This document shows, piece by piece, positions 8,208 to 17,521 of a stretch of DNA of 64,000 nt (positions within the stretch are counted from its first letter, which is position 1; each line of letters opens with the position of its first letter). The notes under the pieces are model-generated. The model was not told where the DNA came from and ran no database searches. It was given only the letters and a program-made list of their open reading frames with translations. The DNA comes from Glycomyces niveus (GTDB lineage Bacteria; Actinomycetota; Actinomycetes; Mycobacteriales; Micromonosporaceae): positions 62,001 to 126,000 of the forward strand of contig NZ_JAGFNP010000003.1 in NCBI RefSeq assembly GCF_017592475.1, given 5' to 3'. A program made the position numbers and the translations under genes.

Positions 8208-9203
8208 ATGGAGTTTCGTCATCTCGGCCGCTCAGGCCTCGTCATTTCCGAACTGGTCTACGGCAACTGGATCACCCACGGCGGGCAGGTGGAAGAGGAC
8301 GCCGCCGTCGCGTGCGTCAACGCCGCCCTCGACGCCGGCATCACCACCTTCGACACCGCCGACGTCTACGCGCAGGGCGCCGCTGAGGAAGTCCTCGGCC
8401 GCGCGCTGAAGGACCAGCGCCGCGACGGCCTGGAGATCTTCACCAAGGTCTACTGGCCGATGGGCCCGGGCAAGAACGACCGCGGCCTCTCGGCCAAGCA
8501 CATCAAGGAGTCCATCGACAACTCGCTGCGGCGCCTGCAGACCGACCGCGTGGAGCTGTACCAGGCCCACCGCTGGGACGTCGAGACCCCGCTCGAGGAG
8601 ACCATGCAGGCGTTCGCCGACGTGGTCCACTCCGGCAAGGCCCACTACATCGGCGTCTCCGAGTGGACCGCCGACCAGATCCGCGCCGGCGCCGAGCTCG
8701 CCAAGGAGCTGAAGATCCAGCTCGTGTCGAGCCAGCCGCAGTACTCGGCCCTGTGGCGGGTCATCGAGGCCGAGGTCGTCCCGGCCTCCGAGGAGCTGGG
8801 CATCGGCCAGATCGTCTGGTCGCCGCTGGCCGGCGGCATCCTCTCCGGCAAGTACAAGCCGGGCCAGGCCGCTCCGGCGGGCTCGCGCGGCGCCGACCCG
8901 AAGTTCGGGCGGTTCGTCGAGGGCTGGATGAACGACGACGTGCTCGGGCGAGTCCAGCAGCTCGGCCCGGTCGCCGAGGAGCAGGGCCTCACCATCGCCC
9001 AGCTGAGCCTGGCGTGGGTGCTGCAGAACTCGAACGTCTCGGCCGCGATCATCGGCGCGACCCGCCCCGAGCAGGTCCAGGAGAACGTCAAGGCCGTCGG
9101 CGTCAAGCTCGACGACGAGGTCATGGAGAGCATCAACAAGCTCCTCGAGCCGGTCGCGGTGACCGACCCGAAGGAGACCACGGCTCCGAACCCCCGCGCC
9201 TAG
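8208..9203 (+). CDS. aldo/keto reductase (potassium-channel beta-subunit-like)
   Basis: A 331-residue NADPH-dependent aldo/keto reductase of the Kv-beta-like group. The tetrad is visible: Asp and Tyr in DTADVYAQG, Lys in IFTKVYWP and His in YQAHRWD. The cofactor end SNVSAAIIGATRPEQVQEN is also present. The start MEFRHLGRSGLVISELVYGNW is typical. The substrate is not predictable. It converges on miaA: the two stop codons share the 4-nt CTAG at 9200-9203, so the genes overlap tail to tail with no room for a terminator. Confidence 0.92.
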   Translation: MEFRHLGRSGLVISELVYGNWITHGGQVEEDAAVACVNAALDAGITTFDTADVYAQGAAEEVLGRALKDQRRDGLEIFTKVYWPMGPGKNDRGLSAKHIKESIDNSLRRLQTDRVELYQAHRWDVETPLEETMQAFADVVHSGKAHYIGVSEWTADQIRAGAELAKELKIQLVSSQPQYSALWRVIEAEVVPASEELGIGQIVWSPLAGGILSGKYKPGQAAPAGSRGADPKFGRFVEGWMNDDVLGRVQQLGPVAEEQGLTIAQLSLAWVLQNSNVSAAIIGATRPEQVQENVKAVGVKLDDEVMESINKLLEPVAVTDPKETTAPNPRA

Positions 9204-10156
9204 CGCCGGGCGACGCCCGCGTGCGCTCGGATCGTCTCGAGCGCGCGCGGCACGAGCTCCGGATCGGCCGCATCGAACCACTCGATGCGGCCGTCTCTTT
9301 TGAACCAGGAGCGCTGGCGGCGCACGAAGCGGCGCGTGCCCTGCACGGTGAGGCGGAAGGCCTCGGCCTCGTCGTACTCCCCCGCGAAGTGCGCGAGGAC
9401 CTGCTGGTAGCCGAGGGCGCGCGACGCCGTGCGTCCGTCACGCAAACCCTGTGACTCGAGTTCACGGACCTCGGCGAGGAGGCCGGCGTCCCACATGGTC
9501 TGGACGCGGCGCTCGATGCGCTCGTCGAGGACCGGGGTGTCGAGGTCGACGCCGATGCGGACGGCTTCGATGTGGGCCTTGGGTTCGGGCAGGCTCGCGG
9601 TGAATGAGCCGGTGAGTTCCACGACTTCGAGCGCGCGCACCACGCGGCGGCCGTTCGAGGGCAGGATGGCCTGCGCGGCGGCGGCGTCGAGGACCTTGAG
9701 GCGCTCCCAGAGCGCGGTCGAGCCCTCGCGTTCGAGGTCGGCTTCGAGGCGGGCGCGGATCTCGGGGTCGGTGCCGGGGAAGTCCATCTCGTCCAGCGCG
9801 GCCTGCACATAGAGACCGGAGCCGCCGACGAGGACCGGGCGCTTCCCGCGGGAGCGGATGTCGGCGATCGCCTCGCGGGCGAGGTGCTGGTAACTGGCCA
9901 CATCGGCCGGTTCGGTGACATCGAGGACGTCGAAGACATGGTGCGGGATACCGCGCTTCTCGGACTCGGTGATCTTCGCGGTGCCGATGTCCATGCCCCG
10001 GTAGAGCTGCATCGAGTCGGCGTTGACGACCTCGCCGTCCATGGTTTCCGCGAGTGCCACGGAGAGGGCGGTCTTCCCCGCTGCGGTGGGGCCTACGACG
10101 GCGATCACCGGCGGCTGTAGGGTGGGGAGGCTGCCAGCGTGCGATGCAGAGCCCAA
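9200..10156 (-). CDS. miaA: tRNA dimethylallyltransferase MiaA
   Basis: MiaA adds a dimethylallyl group to A37 of tRNAs reading U-starting codons. The 318-residue protein carries the P-loop VVGPTAAGKTALS, the VNADSMQLYRGMDIGTAK motif and GGSGLYVQAALDEMDFPG, all standard for the family. The TTG start at 10156 has GAAGGGG about 9 nt upstream; it adds a 14-residue leader before the core, and a later GTG is possible. MiaB, which acts next on the same adenosine, is encoded at 20.5-22.0 kb. In many actinobacteria the two genes are close together. Confidence 0.95.
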   Translation of the reverse strand: MGSASHAGSLPTLQPPVIAVVGPTAAGKTALSVALAETMDGEVVNADSMQLYRGMDIGTAKITESEKRGIPHHVFDVLDVTEPADVASYQHLAREAIADIRSRGKRPVLVGGSGLYVQAALDEMDFPGTDPEIRARLEADLEREGSTALWERLKVLDAAAAQAILPSNGRRVVRALEVVELTGSFTASLPEPKAHIEAVRIGVDLDTPVLDERIERRVQTMWDAGLLAEVRELESQGLRDGRTASRALGYQQVLAHFAGEYDEAEAFRLTVQGTRRFVRRQRSWFKRDGRIEWFDAADPELVPRALETIRAHAGVARR

Positions 10157-10273
10157 CAGAACGACCCCTTCGGTTCAAGTGTCGGCACCACCCGGCTGGC
10201 GGCGACCCGTCAACCACCGTAAGGTACGGGAAGTACGTCCCTAAGTTCGTGTGAAGGATTTGAGATTACCGCG

Positions 10274-11491
10274 ATGAGTGACCTCGGAGACTGGACCAGC
10301 TTCGGCCGCGTTGACGCCGACGGCACGGTCTATGTGAAAACCTCCTCCGGCGAGCGCGCGGTCGGCTCCTGGCAGGCCGGCTCCACCGAGGAGGGCCTCG
10401 CGCACTTCGCGCGCAAGTACGCCGACCTCGTGGTCGAAGTCGATCTCATCGCCGCCCGCCTGAACTCGGAGTCCGCCGACGTCGAGCAGGCCGCCTCGCA
10501 GCTGCGCAAGCTCCGCGAAGGCCTCGACACCGCGGCCGTGGTCGGGGACGTCGACGCCCTCGCCGCGCGCCTCGACGGCCTCTCGAAGCACGCCGAGGAC
10601 AAGCTCGGCGAGTTCAAGGCCGCGAAGGACGCCGAGCGCGCCGAAGCGGTCGCCGCCAAGGAGGCCCTGGTGGCCGAGGCGGAGGAGCTCGCGGCGAAGG
10701 ACAGCCACTGGAAGGCCTCGGGCGCGCGCTTCTCGGAGATCATCGAGGAGTGGAAGGCGATCCACGGGGTCGACCGCAAGACCGACCAGAAGCTGTGGCG
10801 CCGGTTCTCGGCCGCGCGCGACACCTTCACGCGCCACCGCGGCGCGTACTTCTCGCAGCTCGACGCCGAGCGCAAGGTCATCGGGTCGAAGAAGGAAGAG
10901 CTGATCGCCCGCGCCGAGGCGCTGTCGACCTCGACCGACTGGGGGCCCACGGCCGACGCGCTCAAGGGCCTCATGGCCGAGTGGAAGGACGCCGGGCGGC
11001 TCGCGCCCGACGCCGAGCAGAAGGCCTGGAAGCGGTTCCGGGCCGCGCAGGACGTGTTCTTCAACGCCCGCTCGGAGGTGTTCTCGGCCCGCGACGCGGA
11101 GCTCGAGGCCAACCAGGCGGCTAAGGAAGAGCTCCTGAAGCAGGCCGAGGCGCTGGACATCGAGGCCGACCCGAAGGCCGCGCAGAACGCGTTCCGCGAG
11201 CTGCAGGCCGGCTGGCACGACATCGGCGCGGTCCCGCGCAAGAACCAGGCCAAGCTGCAGCGGCGCCTGCGCAACGTCGAGGACAAGCTCCGCGACGCGC
11301 TGGACACCGCGTGGCGCAAGGTCCCGGTCGAGAAGAACCCGCTGCTGCTCCAGATGCGCCAGCAGGTCGCCGAGGCCGAGGAGAAGCTGGAGCGCGCGAA
11401 GGCCGACGGGAACGCGGGCCGCATCAAGAAGGCGGAAGCGGACCTGGCGAGCAAGAAGCAGTTCCTGCAGCTTGCGGAAGGAACCAAGTAA
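10274..11491 (+). CDS. DUF349 coiled-coil protein
   Basis: A 405-residue, highly charged helical protein with three DUF349 units in its middle and C-terminal parts. Each has the pattern W(K/R) near an IHG or AGR turn followed by LWRRF, AWKRF or LQRRL. A short beta-like N-terminus (GDWTSFGRVDADGTVYVKT) comes first. No signal peptide or membrane segment is seen. Function is unknown; the family is widespread in actinobacteria next to tRNA or RNA-modification genes. It is divergent from miaA. The last codons (LQLAEGTK, stop) are repeated downstream of the stop; see the repeat at 11465-11556. Confidence 0.85.
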   Translation: MSDLGDWTSFGRVDADGTVYVKTSSGERAVGSWQAGSTEEGLAHFARKYADLVVEVDLIAARLNSESADVEQAASQLRKLREGLDTAAVVGDVDALAARLDGLSKHAEDKLGEFKAAKDAERAEAVAAKEALVAEAEELAAKDSHWKASGARFSEIIEEWKAIHGVDRKTDQKLWRRFSAARDTFTRHRGAYFSQLDAERKVIGSKKEELIARAEALSTSTDWGPTADALKGLMAEWKDAGRLAPDAEQKAWKRFRAAQDVFFNARSEVFSARDAELEANQAAKEELLKQAEALDIEADPKAAQNAFRELQAGWHDIGAVPRKNQAKLQRRLRNVEDKLRDALDTAWRKVPVEKNPLLLQMRQQVAEAEEKLERAKADGNAGRIKKAEADLASKKQFLQLAEGTK

Positions 11492-11556
11492 CACAGCTGC
11501 AGCTTGCGGAAGGAACCAAGTAGCAGAGCCTGGCTCTGGCTGAGGGCTCCGAATAG
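11465..11556 (+). repeat. tandem repeats of the DUF349 gene's 3' end
   Basis: A 26-nt exact direct repeat starts at 11465 (inside the gene, ending at the TAA) and at 11497 (after it), offset by 32 nt. Both copies encode LQLAEGTK followed by a stop. A third, diverged unit at 11527-11556 reads SLALAEGSE, stop, in the same frame as the second copy. The units therefore preserve the peptide pattern plus stop codon but lie outside the reading frame of the gene. Confidence 0.8.
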
Positions 11557-11723
11557 GCGAAACCTGCCGTTGGCCCGGGGTTCGCGGAAACGCGTCAGCG
11601 CGTTCGCGGACCGATCGGGATAATGGGACAGGGCTACAACGGCGTGGACCGAGAGGTTCACGTCGTTCGCTTTGCCCCGGCCGTTCCCCGCAGCGCACCC
11701 CGTCGACAGGAAGGCAGCCGCAC

Positions 11724-12482
11724 ATGGTCCTCGAGCACAACCCGCTGGAGACGCTCCCCCCGCAGTTCATCCCGACCGAGAACATCTTCAACCTCCGCGA
11801 TGTCGGCGGCTGGAACGCCGCCGAGGGCAAGAAGGTCAAGACCGGCCAGGTCTACCGCTCAGACAACTTCGGCAACGCGACCGAGGCCGATATCGACCAC
11901 GTCGTGAACCACCTCGGGATCAAGCACGTGATCGACCTGCGCCGCGCCGAGGAGTGGGAGGAGTCGGACCGCTTCCCCCACATCGACGGGGTCGAATTCC
12001 ACCACTACGAGATGCTCCACATCAAGTGGGAGCACATCGGACTGCGGGCGACCGGCATCTCGGACGAGGCCGAGCTCATCGAGTTCCTGCGCCACCGGTA
12101 CACCGGGATGATGGAGTCCGGGTACAAGGCGGTGCGCGACACGCTCGAGGTGATCGCGAGCGGCGACCCGGTGGTCTTCCACTGCATGGCCGGAAAGGAC
12201 CGCACCGGGATCATCGCGGCCGTGCTCCTCTCGATCCTCGGGGTCGACGACGAGGACATCGCCGCCGACTACCAGCTGACTCGCCACGGCTCGGCGCGGT
12301 GGCGCGTGTGGCGGGACGCCAAATTCGGCAAGCCCGCGATCGAGGGCGGCCTGGACGTCCCGGCGGAGGCGATGCGCCAGACGATCGCTGAGATGAACGC
12401 GCGCTTCGGTTCCCTGGAGCGGTACGCGGAGGCGACCGGCTTCAAGGACGCGGACCGCCTGCGAACGCAGCTGCTCGTGTAG
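11724..12482 (+). CDS. tyrosine-protein phosphatase (dual-specificity-like, PtpB/Y_phosphatase3 type)
   Basis: The protein (252 residues) starts with the family's NIFNLRDVGGWNAAEGKKVKTGQVYRSDNF region and contains the P-loop FHCMAGKDRTG, with the nucleophilic Cys and invariant Arg of cysteine phosphatases. The lysine in the loop resembles mycobacterial PtpB-like lipid/protein phosphatases. It is cytosolic as encoded, with no signal peptide. The ATG at 11724 follows AGGAAGG. A good terminator follows at 12499-12531, so it is likely a single-gene unit with a promoter near GATAAT at about 11620. Confidence 0.88.
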   Translation: MVLEHNPLETLPPQFIPTENIFNLRDVGGWNAAEGKKVKTGQVYRSDNFGNATEADIDHVVNHLGIKHVIDLRRAEEWEESDRFPHIDGVEFHHYEMLHIKWEHIGLRATGISDEAELIEFLRHRYTGMMESGYKAVRDTLEVIASGDPVVFHCMAGKDRTGIIAAVLLSILGVDDEDIAADYQLTRHGSARWRVWRDAKFGKPAIEGGLDVPAEAMRQTIAEMNARFGSLERYAEATGFKDADRLRTQLLV

Positions 12483-12498
12483 CCGCTCTTTGGTGATC

Positions 12499-12531
12499 GC
12501 CCCGGCACTTTCGGTGTCGGGGCCTCGTTTT
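12499..12531 (+). terminator. rho-independent terminator after the phosphatase gene
   Basis: A 10-bp stem (12499-12508 with 12514-12523, one G-T pair) with a TTTCG loop is followed by CTCGTTTT, 17 nt past the stop at 12482. Confidence 0.75.
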
Positions 12532-12739
12532 GTCGGACCCTGGCCACAGGATCGAGGCGGGGCCGTGGGGCACTACCCACCCAGGGCGGGTGGAGGGCGC
12601 GGCGCGGCGACCACGCCCGCCCGCGTCACCGCACCGCCGCCACTCACGTCCCGCGAGCGGCTGTCGGCCCCCGGCCGCCTACCGGTCGGCAGGTGAAATT
12701 CGATTGCCCGGTGTCGTACCCTGCTCGTACGGTGGTCGG

Positions 12740-14563
12740 GTGGGCTCAGAGCGGTTGAAAACTCCAGAAGTGTCCGAACCAGACGATCTCGAGCCACAGG
12801 AACCGCCACCCGCCGAGAAGACGGCGCTGACGAACCTGTGGCGCATCAAGAAGTACCTCTACCCGTACCGGTACCGGCTGGCGCTGCTGTGGACGATGGT
12901 CCTGCTGAACATCGCCTCCGGCCTGGCCATCCCCCCGCTGGTGGGCAGGGCCATCGACGGCCCGATCCACGACGGCGACATGCGGGGCCTGTGGGTCATC
13001 GTCGGCTTCATCGCGCTCCTCGGCGCTGCCGACGCGGTCCTCCAGCTCGCCCGGCGCTACATGCAGACCACGACCGCCATGGCGATCGAGGCGGACATGC
13101 GCGCGGGCCTCTACGAGCACCTCCAGCGGCTCCACACCGGCTTCCACGACCGCTGGCAGACCGGGCAGCTCCTCGCCCGCGTCACCTCCGACCTCGGCAT
13201 GATCCGGCGGTTCTTCGCCGGCGGCCTGGTCTTCGCGATCACCTCGATCGGCATGATCGTGATCATCCTGGCGCAGCTGCTGTTCATCGAGTGGCGGCTC
13301 GCGCTCATCGTCGCGGCCTCGGCCGTGCCGCTGTTCCTCATCGGCCGCAAGTTCTTCCGGGAGTACCTGCCCGCAGCGCGGTCCGAACAGGACCAGTCCG
13401 GCGAGGTCTCGAGCGCCGCGGAGGAGTCGGCGCTCGGCATCCGGGCGATCAAGGCGCTCGGGCGCGGGCCGCTCATGGCCGCGCGCTTCGAGAAGGAGGC
13501 GGCCGAGCTGCGCGACCGGGGCATCAACAAGAGCCTCATCGCGTCCCGCTCCTGGTCGGGTTATGACGCGATCGCGACCACGGCGGTCGGCGCGGTCCTC
13601 GTCTTCGGCTCGGTGATGGTCGCCGAAGGACGGATGACCGTGGGCGACCTGACCGCGTTCGTCATGCTGCAGCTCGCGCTGCTGTGGCCGATCGAGGCCT
13701 CGGGCTGGGTCATGGCCCACGGCAACGAGGCCATGACCGCCGCCGACCGCGTCTACGAGGTCTTCGACACCGAGCCGGCCATCAAGGACCGGCCCGGCGC
13801 GAAGGCCGTCGACCGCAGTGAAGTGCGCGGCGAACTCGTCTTCGAGGACGTGCGCTTCGGCTACGAGGACGACTCGCGCGACATCCTGCGCGGCGTGAAC
13901 CTGCGGGTCAAGCCCGGCGAGACCGTGGCGATCGCGGGCAAGACCGGGTCGGGCAAGTCCACGCTCGTGTCGCTCCCGTCGCGGCTGAACGACCCGACCG
14001 GCGGCCGCATTCTCCTAGACGGCACCGACATCCGCGACCTGCAGCTCGCCAACCTGCGCTCGGTGGTGACCACCGCGTTCGAGGAGGCGACCCTGTTCTC
14101 GATGAGCGTGCGCGAGAACCTGGCGCTCGGCCGCCCCGACGCGGACGAGGCCGATCTCGAAGAGGCCCTTCGGGTCGCGCAGGCCGAGTTCGTGCACGAC
14201 CTGCCGTACGGGCTTGACACCCGCATCGGCGAGCAGGGCCTCTCGCTCTCCGGCGGCCAGCGCCAGCGCCTCGCGCTCGCGCGGGCCGTGGTGGTGCGTC
14301 CGGCGGTGCTGGTGCTCGACGACCCGCTGTCGGCGCTCGACGTGCATACCGAAGAGCTGGTGGAGAAGGCGCTCGCGCAGGTGCTGCGCGGGACTACCGC
14401 GCTGGTAGTGGTGCACCGGCCGTCGACGGTGGCGCTCGCGGACCGCGTGGCGCTGCTGCACGAGGGCCGCATAGCGGCGTTCGGGAAGCATTCGGAGCTG
14501 ATGGCCTCGAGCCCGGAGTACGTCGACGTGCTCTCGGCGGAGTCTGAGGAGGTGGCGGCGTGA
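12740..14563 (+). CDS. ABC exporter subunit with a degenerate nucleotide site (heterodimer half 1)
   Basis: A half-transporter of 607 residues: six membrane helices (about residues 30-330) then an ATPase domain. Walker A reads GKTGSGKS, the signature is LSLSGGQRQR and Walker B reads VLVLDDPLSALD. The catalytic Glu after Walker B is Asp and the Q-loop glutamine region reads TTAFEEATLFS. These are hallmarks of the degenerate half of heterodimeric exporters (TM287/288, BmrCD type). The GTG at 12740 is a choice among several; the 28 residues before the first helix are acidic and proline-rich. It overlaps the next subunit by GTGA at 14560-14563. The substrate is unknown: lipid, drug or peptide. 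Confidence 0.88.
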   Translation: MGSERLKTPEVSEPDDLEPQEPPPAEKTALTNLWRIKKYLYPYRYRLALLWTMVLLNIASGLAIPPLVGRAIDGPIHDGDMRGLWVIVGFIALLGAADAVLQLARRYMQTTTAMAIEADMRAGLYEHLQRLHTGFHDRWQTGQLLARVTSDLGMIRRFFAGGLVFAITSIGMIVIILAQLLFIEWRLALIVAASAVPLFLIGRKFFREYLPAARSEQDQSGEVSSAAEESALGIRAIKALGRGPLMAARFEKEAAELRDRGINKSLIASRSWSGYDAIATTAVGAVLVFGSVMVAEGRMTVGDLTAFVMLQLALLWPIEASGWVMAHGNEAMTAADRVYEVFDTEPAIKDRPGAKAVDRSEVRGELVFEDVRFGYEDDSRDILRGVNLRVKPGETVAIAGKTGSGKSTLVSLPSRLNDPTGGRILLDGTDIRDLQLANLRSVVTTAFEEATLFSMSVRENLALGRPDADEADLEEALRVAQAEFVHDLPYGLDTRIGEQGLSLSGGQRQRLALARAVVVRPAVLVLDDPLSALDVHTEELVEKALAQVLRGTTALVVVHRPSTVALADRVALLHEGRIAAFGKHSELMASSPEYVDVLSAESEEVAA

Positions 14564-16419
14564 CGGTTACCGATAAGCCCGCTGACAAGCACGTGTCGTG
14601 GCGGGGCCAGGCGGAGTCGGCCGAGGCCGACCGCACGAGCGCCGAAGTGGACGATGCGGCGGCGATCAAGGAGCTGCGGGCGCAGTCGCGGCGGCTGCTG
14701 GGGTCGATGCTGCGGCCGCATAAGAAGGCGATCGGGTTCCTGTGCCTGATCCTGGTGGTGCAGAACTTCACGAGCATGGCGACGCCGCTGCTGGTGATGT
14801 TCGGGATCGACAATGCGATCCCGGCGATCAGCGAGCGCGACGACTACTCGGTGCTGATCGGTATCGCGGTGGCGTTCGCGGTCGTCGCGATCACGAAGTA
14901 CGTGTGCGTGCGGCTGTACATCGCGCAGTCGGCGAAGGTCGGCAACGCGATGCTGTTCGCGTTGCGGCTCAGGGTGTTCCGCAAGTTCCAGGACCTGTCG
15001 GTGTCGTTCCACGAGCGGTTCACGTCGGGCCGGGTGACGGCGCGGCAGAGCTCCGACATGGAGTCGATCCGGGAGATGACCGAGAACGGCGTGGACGACC
15101 TGGTGCTCGCCGGGTTGAACGTCGTCACGATCACCGTTGTGATGCTGGTGATCGACCCGCGGCTGGCGGTGGTGACGCTGCTGACGTTCCCGCTGATGTT
15201 CCTGCTGGGCCGCTGGTTCAACCGGGTGTCGACCCTGGCGTACCGGCGGGCGCGCGAGACCGTGGCGCTGCTCATCGTCTACTTCGTGGAGTCGATGGGC
15301 GGGGTGCGCGCGGTGCAGGCGTACCGGCGCGAGGAGCGCGACCGGGAGCTGTTCGCGGGGCTGAACATCGACAACCGGTTCGCGCAGGCCAAGGGCCACC
15401 AGCAGAACGCGTTCATGTCCGGCGGGATGCGGGCGATCGGCCACCTGGCGACCGTGGTCGTGCTGGTGTTCGGCGGTTGGCAGGTCATGCAGGGCAACAC
15501 CGAGGTCGGTGTGCTGGCGGCGTTCCTGCTGTACATGAAGCGGTTCTTCGACCCGCTGAACGAGCTGGTGCAGTTCTACAACGTGCTGCAGTCGGCGACG
15601 TCGGCGCTCGAGAAGGTCTCGGGCGTGCTGGACGAGGAGATCGAGGTGGCCGAACCGGAGTCGCCGCGTTCGATCGAGTCGCTGCACGGCGAGCTGCGCT
15701 TCGACGACGTGCGCTTCCAGTACCGGGAGGACCAGGTGGTACTGCCGGGCCTTGACCTGCGCATCCCGGGCGGCCAGACGCTGGCGCTCGTCGGCGCGAC
15801 GGGCGCGGGCAAGACGACGATCGCGAAGCTCGTGAGCCGCTTCTACGACCCGAAGTCGGGCACGGTGTCGCTCGACGGCGTGGACCTGCGGGACCTGACC
15901 GAGCGGGACCTGCGCGAGAACATCGTGATGATCACGCAGGAGAACTTCCTGTTCAACGGCACGATCGCGGAGAACATCGAGCTGGGACGGCCCGGTTCGA
16001 GCCGCGAGCGGATCGAGGAGGCCGCGAAGGTCGTCGGCGCGCACGAGTTCATCGAGGCGCTGCCCGAGGGGTACGACACGCACGTGCGCAAGCGCGGCGG
16101 GCGGCTCTCGGCGGGGCAGCGGCAGCTCGTGGTGTTCGCGCGGGCGTTCCTGGCCGATCCGCGGGTGCTGATCCTGGACGAGGCGACCTCGTCGCTCGAC
16201 ATCCCCTCGGAGCGGCTGGTGCAGCGGGCGCTGCGCACGATCCTGGCGGACCGGACGGCGATCATCATCGCGCACCGGCTGTCCACGGTGGAGATCGCGG
16301 ACCGGGTGCTCGTGCTCGAGCACGGCCGCGTGATCGAGGACGGCCACCCGGAGGAGCTGATCGACCGCGGCGGCGAGTACGCCACGCTGCACCGCCAGTG
16401 GGCGGACAGCCTCGTCTGA
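14560..16419 (+). CDS. ABC exporter subunit with a canonical nucleotide site (heterodimer half 2)
   Basis: A 619-residue half-transporter with a 50-residue charged cytosolic start, six membrane helices and an ATPase domain. Walker A is GATGAGKT, the Q-loop is MITQENFLFNGT, the signature-like region reads LSAGQRQLVVF and Walker B is LILDEATSSLD with the catalytic Glu intact. Together with the preceding gene it should form one asymmetric exporter. The coding sequences overlap by 4 nt, implying translational coupling. A strong hairpin follows at 16425-16454. Confidence 0.9.
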   Translation: MTVTDKPADKHVSWRGQAESAEADRTSAEVDDAAAIKELRAQSRRLLGSMLRPHKKAIGFLCLILVVQNFTSMATPLLVMFGIDNAIPAISERDDYSVLIGIAVAFAVVAITKYVCVRLYIAQSAKVGNAMLFALRLRVFRKFQDLSVSFHERFTSGRVTARQSSDMESIREMTENGVDDLVLAGLNVVTITVVMLVIDPRLAVVTLLTFPLMFLLGRWFNRVSTLAYRRARETVALLIVYFVESMGGVRAVQAYRREERDRELFAGLNIDNRFAQAKGHQQNAFMSGGMRAIGHLATVVVLVFGGWQVMQGNTEVGVLAAFLLYMKRFFDPLNELVQFYNVLQSATSALEKVSGVLDEEIEVAEPESPRSIESLHGELRFDDVRFQYREDQVVLPGLDLRIPGGQTLALVGATGAGKTTIAKLVSRFYDPKSGTVSLDGVDLRDLTERDLRENIVMITQENFLFNGTIAENIELGRPGSSRERIEEAAKVVGAHEFIEALPEGYDTHVRKRGGRLSAGQRQLVVFARAFLADPRVLILDEATSSLDIPSERLVQRALRTILADRTAIIIAHRLSTVEIADRVLVLEHGRVIEDGHPEELIDRGGEYATLHRQWADSLV

Positions 16420-16424
16420 CGCAC

Positions 16425-16454
16425 CGGGCGGGCGCCGATCAGGCCGCCCGCCCG
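16425..16454 (+). terminator. hairpin terminator after the ABC exporter pair
   Basis: A perfect 10-bp GC stem (16425-16434 with 16445-16454) begins 6 nt after the stop at 16419 and is followed by AAAATT. Confidence 0.6.
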
Positions 16455-16561
16455 AAAATTCCCGCGCGACGGGAACAGCGCCGATGATCACGAACGGCGG
16501 TGAATCGGAATGGGCGGGCGGCGGCGGACGGTTGGACCTGCGGTAACCGTGAATCCCCCCG

Positions 16562-16581
16562 GGCCGTGAATGTTCATGGCC
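16562..16581. promoter_or_regulatory. imperfect palindrome upstream of the MDR oxidoreductase gene
   Basis: GGCCGTGAATGTTCATGGCC lies 23 nt before the ATG at 16605. Eight of ten pairs match, one is a wobble. It could be an operator; no regulator gene is next to it. Confidence 0.3.
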
Positions 16582-16604
16582 CGCATGCAGAAAGACAGGT
16601 CGCC

Positions 16605-17507
16605 ATGTTCGCCCTCACCTTCTCCGAATACGGACCCTCCGATGTGCTCGCCGTGACCGAAGTGCCGGAGCCGCACGCCGGTCCGGGCCGGATCCGCATC
16701 AAGGTCCGCACCGCGGCGGTCAACCCGGTCGACTGGAAGATCCGGGCCGGGTTCCTCCAGGAGGTCTACCCGGTCGACTTCCCCGGCATTCCCGGCTGGG
16801 ACTCGGCCGGCGTGGTGGACGAGGTCGGCGAAGGCGTCACCGGCGTCGCGGTGGGCGACGAGGTCATCGGGTTCGGGCCGACCGCGCAGGCCGAGTATGT
16901 GGTCGTGGAGCACTTCACCGCGAAGCCCGCGGCGATGAGCTGGGAACTCGCGGCGGGCCTGCCCACCGCCGCCGAGACCGCGGTGCGCTCCCTCGAGCTG
17001 CTCGGCCTCGAGGCCGGGCAGACCGTGGTGATCGACGGCGCGGCCGGCGCCGTTGGCAGCGCCGCGGCGCAGTTCGCGGTCGCCAGGGGCCTCACCGTCA
17101 TCGGCACCGCGAGCGAGGGCAACCACGAGTACCTGCGGTCGATCGGCGTGCAGCCCACGGTGTACGGCGAAGGCCTGGCCGAGCGGGTGGCCGCGCTGGC
17201 ACCCGGCGGCGTCCACGGCGCGATCGACACGGTCGGGGCCGGGTCACTGCCCGAACTCGCCGCGATCACCGGTGAGCCGAGCCGGGTCGTCACGATCGCG
17301 GACTTCTCCGGCTCGGTGCCCGAAGCCCAGGTGTCGACCTACGCGAGCGCCTACCACGCGCTCGGTGAAGCGGTCGCGCTCTTCGAAGCGGGCAAGTTCG
17401 ATCTGCGCATCGACTCGGTCCACGAACTCGCCGACGCGGCCAAGGCCCAGGACGCGAGCCAGTCCGGCCACGCCGCGGGCAAGATCATCCTGAACGTCGC
17501 GAACTAG
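16605..17507 (+). CDS. quinone-oxidoreductase-like MDR protein (NADPH-dependent)
   Basis: A 300-residue medium-chain reductase of the QOR type: a GroES-like N-terminal domain (VRTAAVNPVDWKIRAG, GIPGWDSAGVVDEVGEGV) followed by a Rossmann fold with VIDGAAGAVGSAAAQFA. The structural-zinc cysteines of alcohol dehydrogenases are absent, as expected for QOR enzymes. These usually reduce quinones or enones with NADPH. The ATG at 16605 follows ACAGG. The gene is monocistronic, ending in an 8-bp inverted repeat at 17522-17546. Confidence 0.88.
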   Translation: MFALTFSEYGPSDVLAVTEVPEPHAGPGRIRIKVRTAAVNPVDWKIRAGFLQEVYPVDFPGIPGWDSAGVVDEVGEGVTGVAVGDEVIGFGPTAQAEYVVVEHFTAKPAAMSWELAAGLPTAAETAVRSLELLGLEAGQTVVIDGAAGAVGSAAAQFAVARGLTVIGTASEGNHEYLRSIGVQPTVYGEGLAERVAALAPGGVHGAIDTVGAGSLPELAAITGEPSRVVTIADFSGSVPEAQVSTYASAYHALGEAVALFEAGKFDLRIDSVHELADAAKAQDASQSGHAAGKIILNVAN

Positions 17508-17521
17508 GGGCCACGGCGCGG

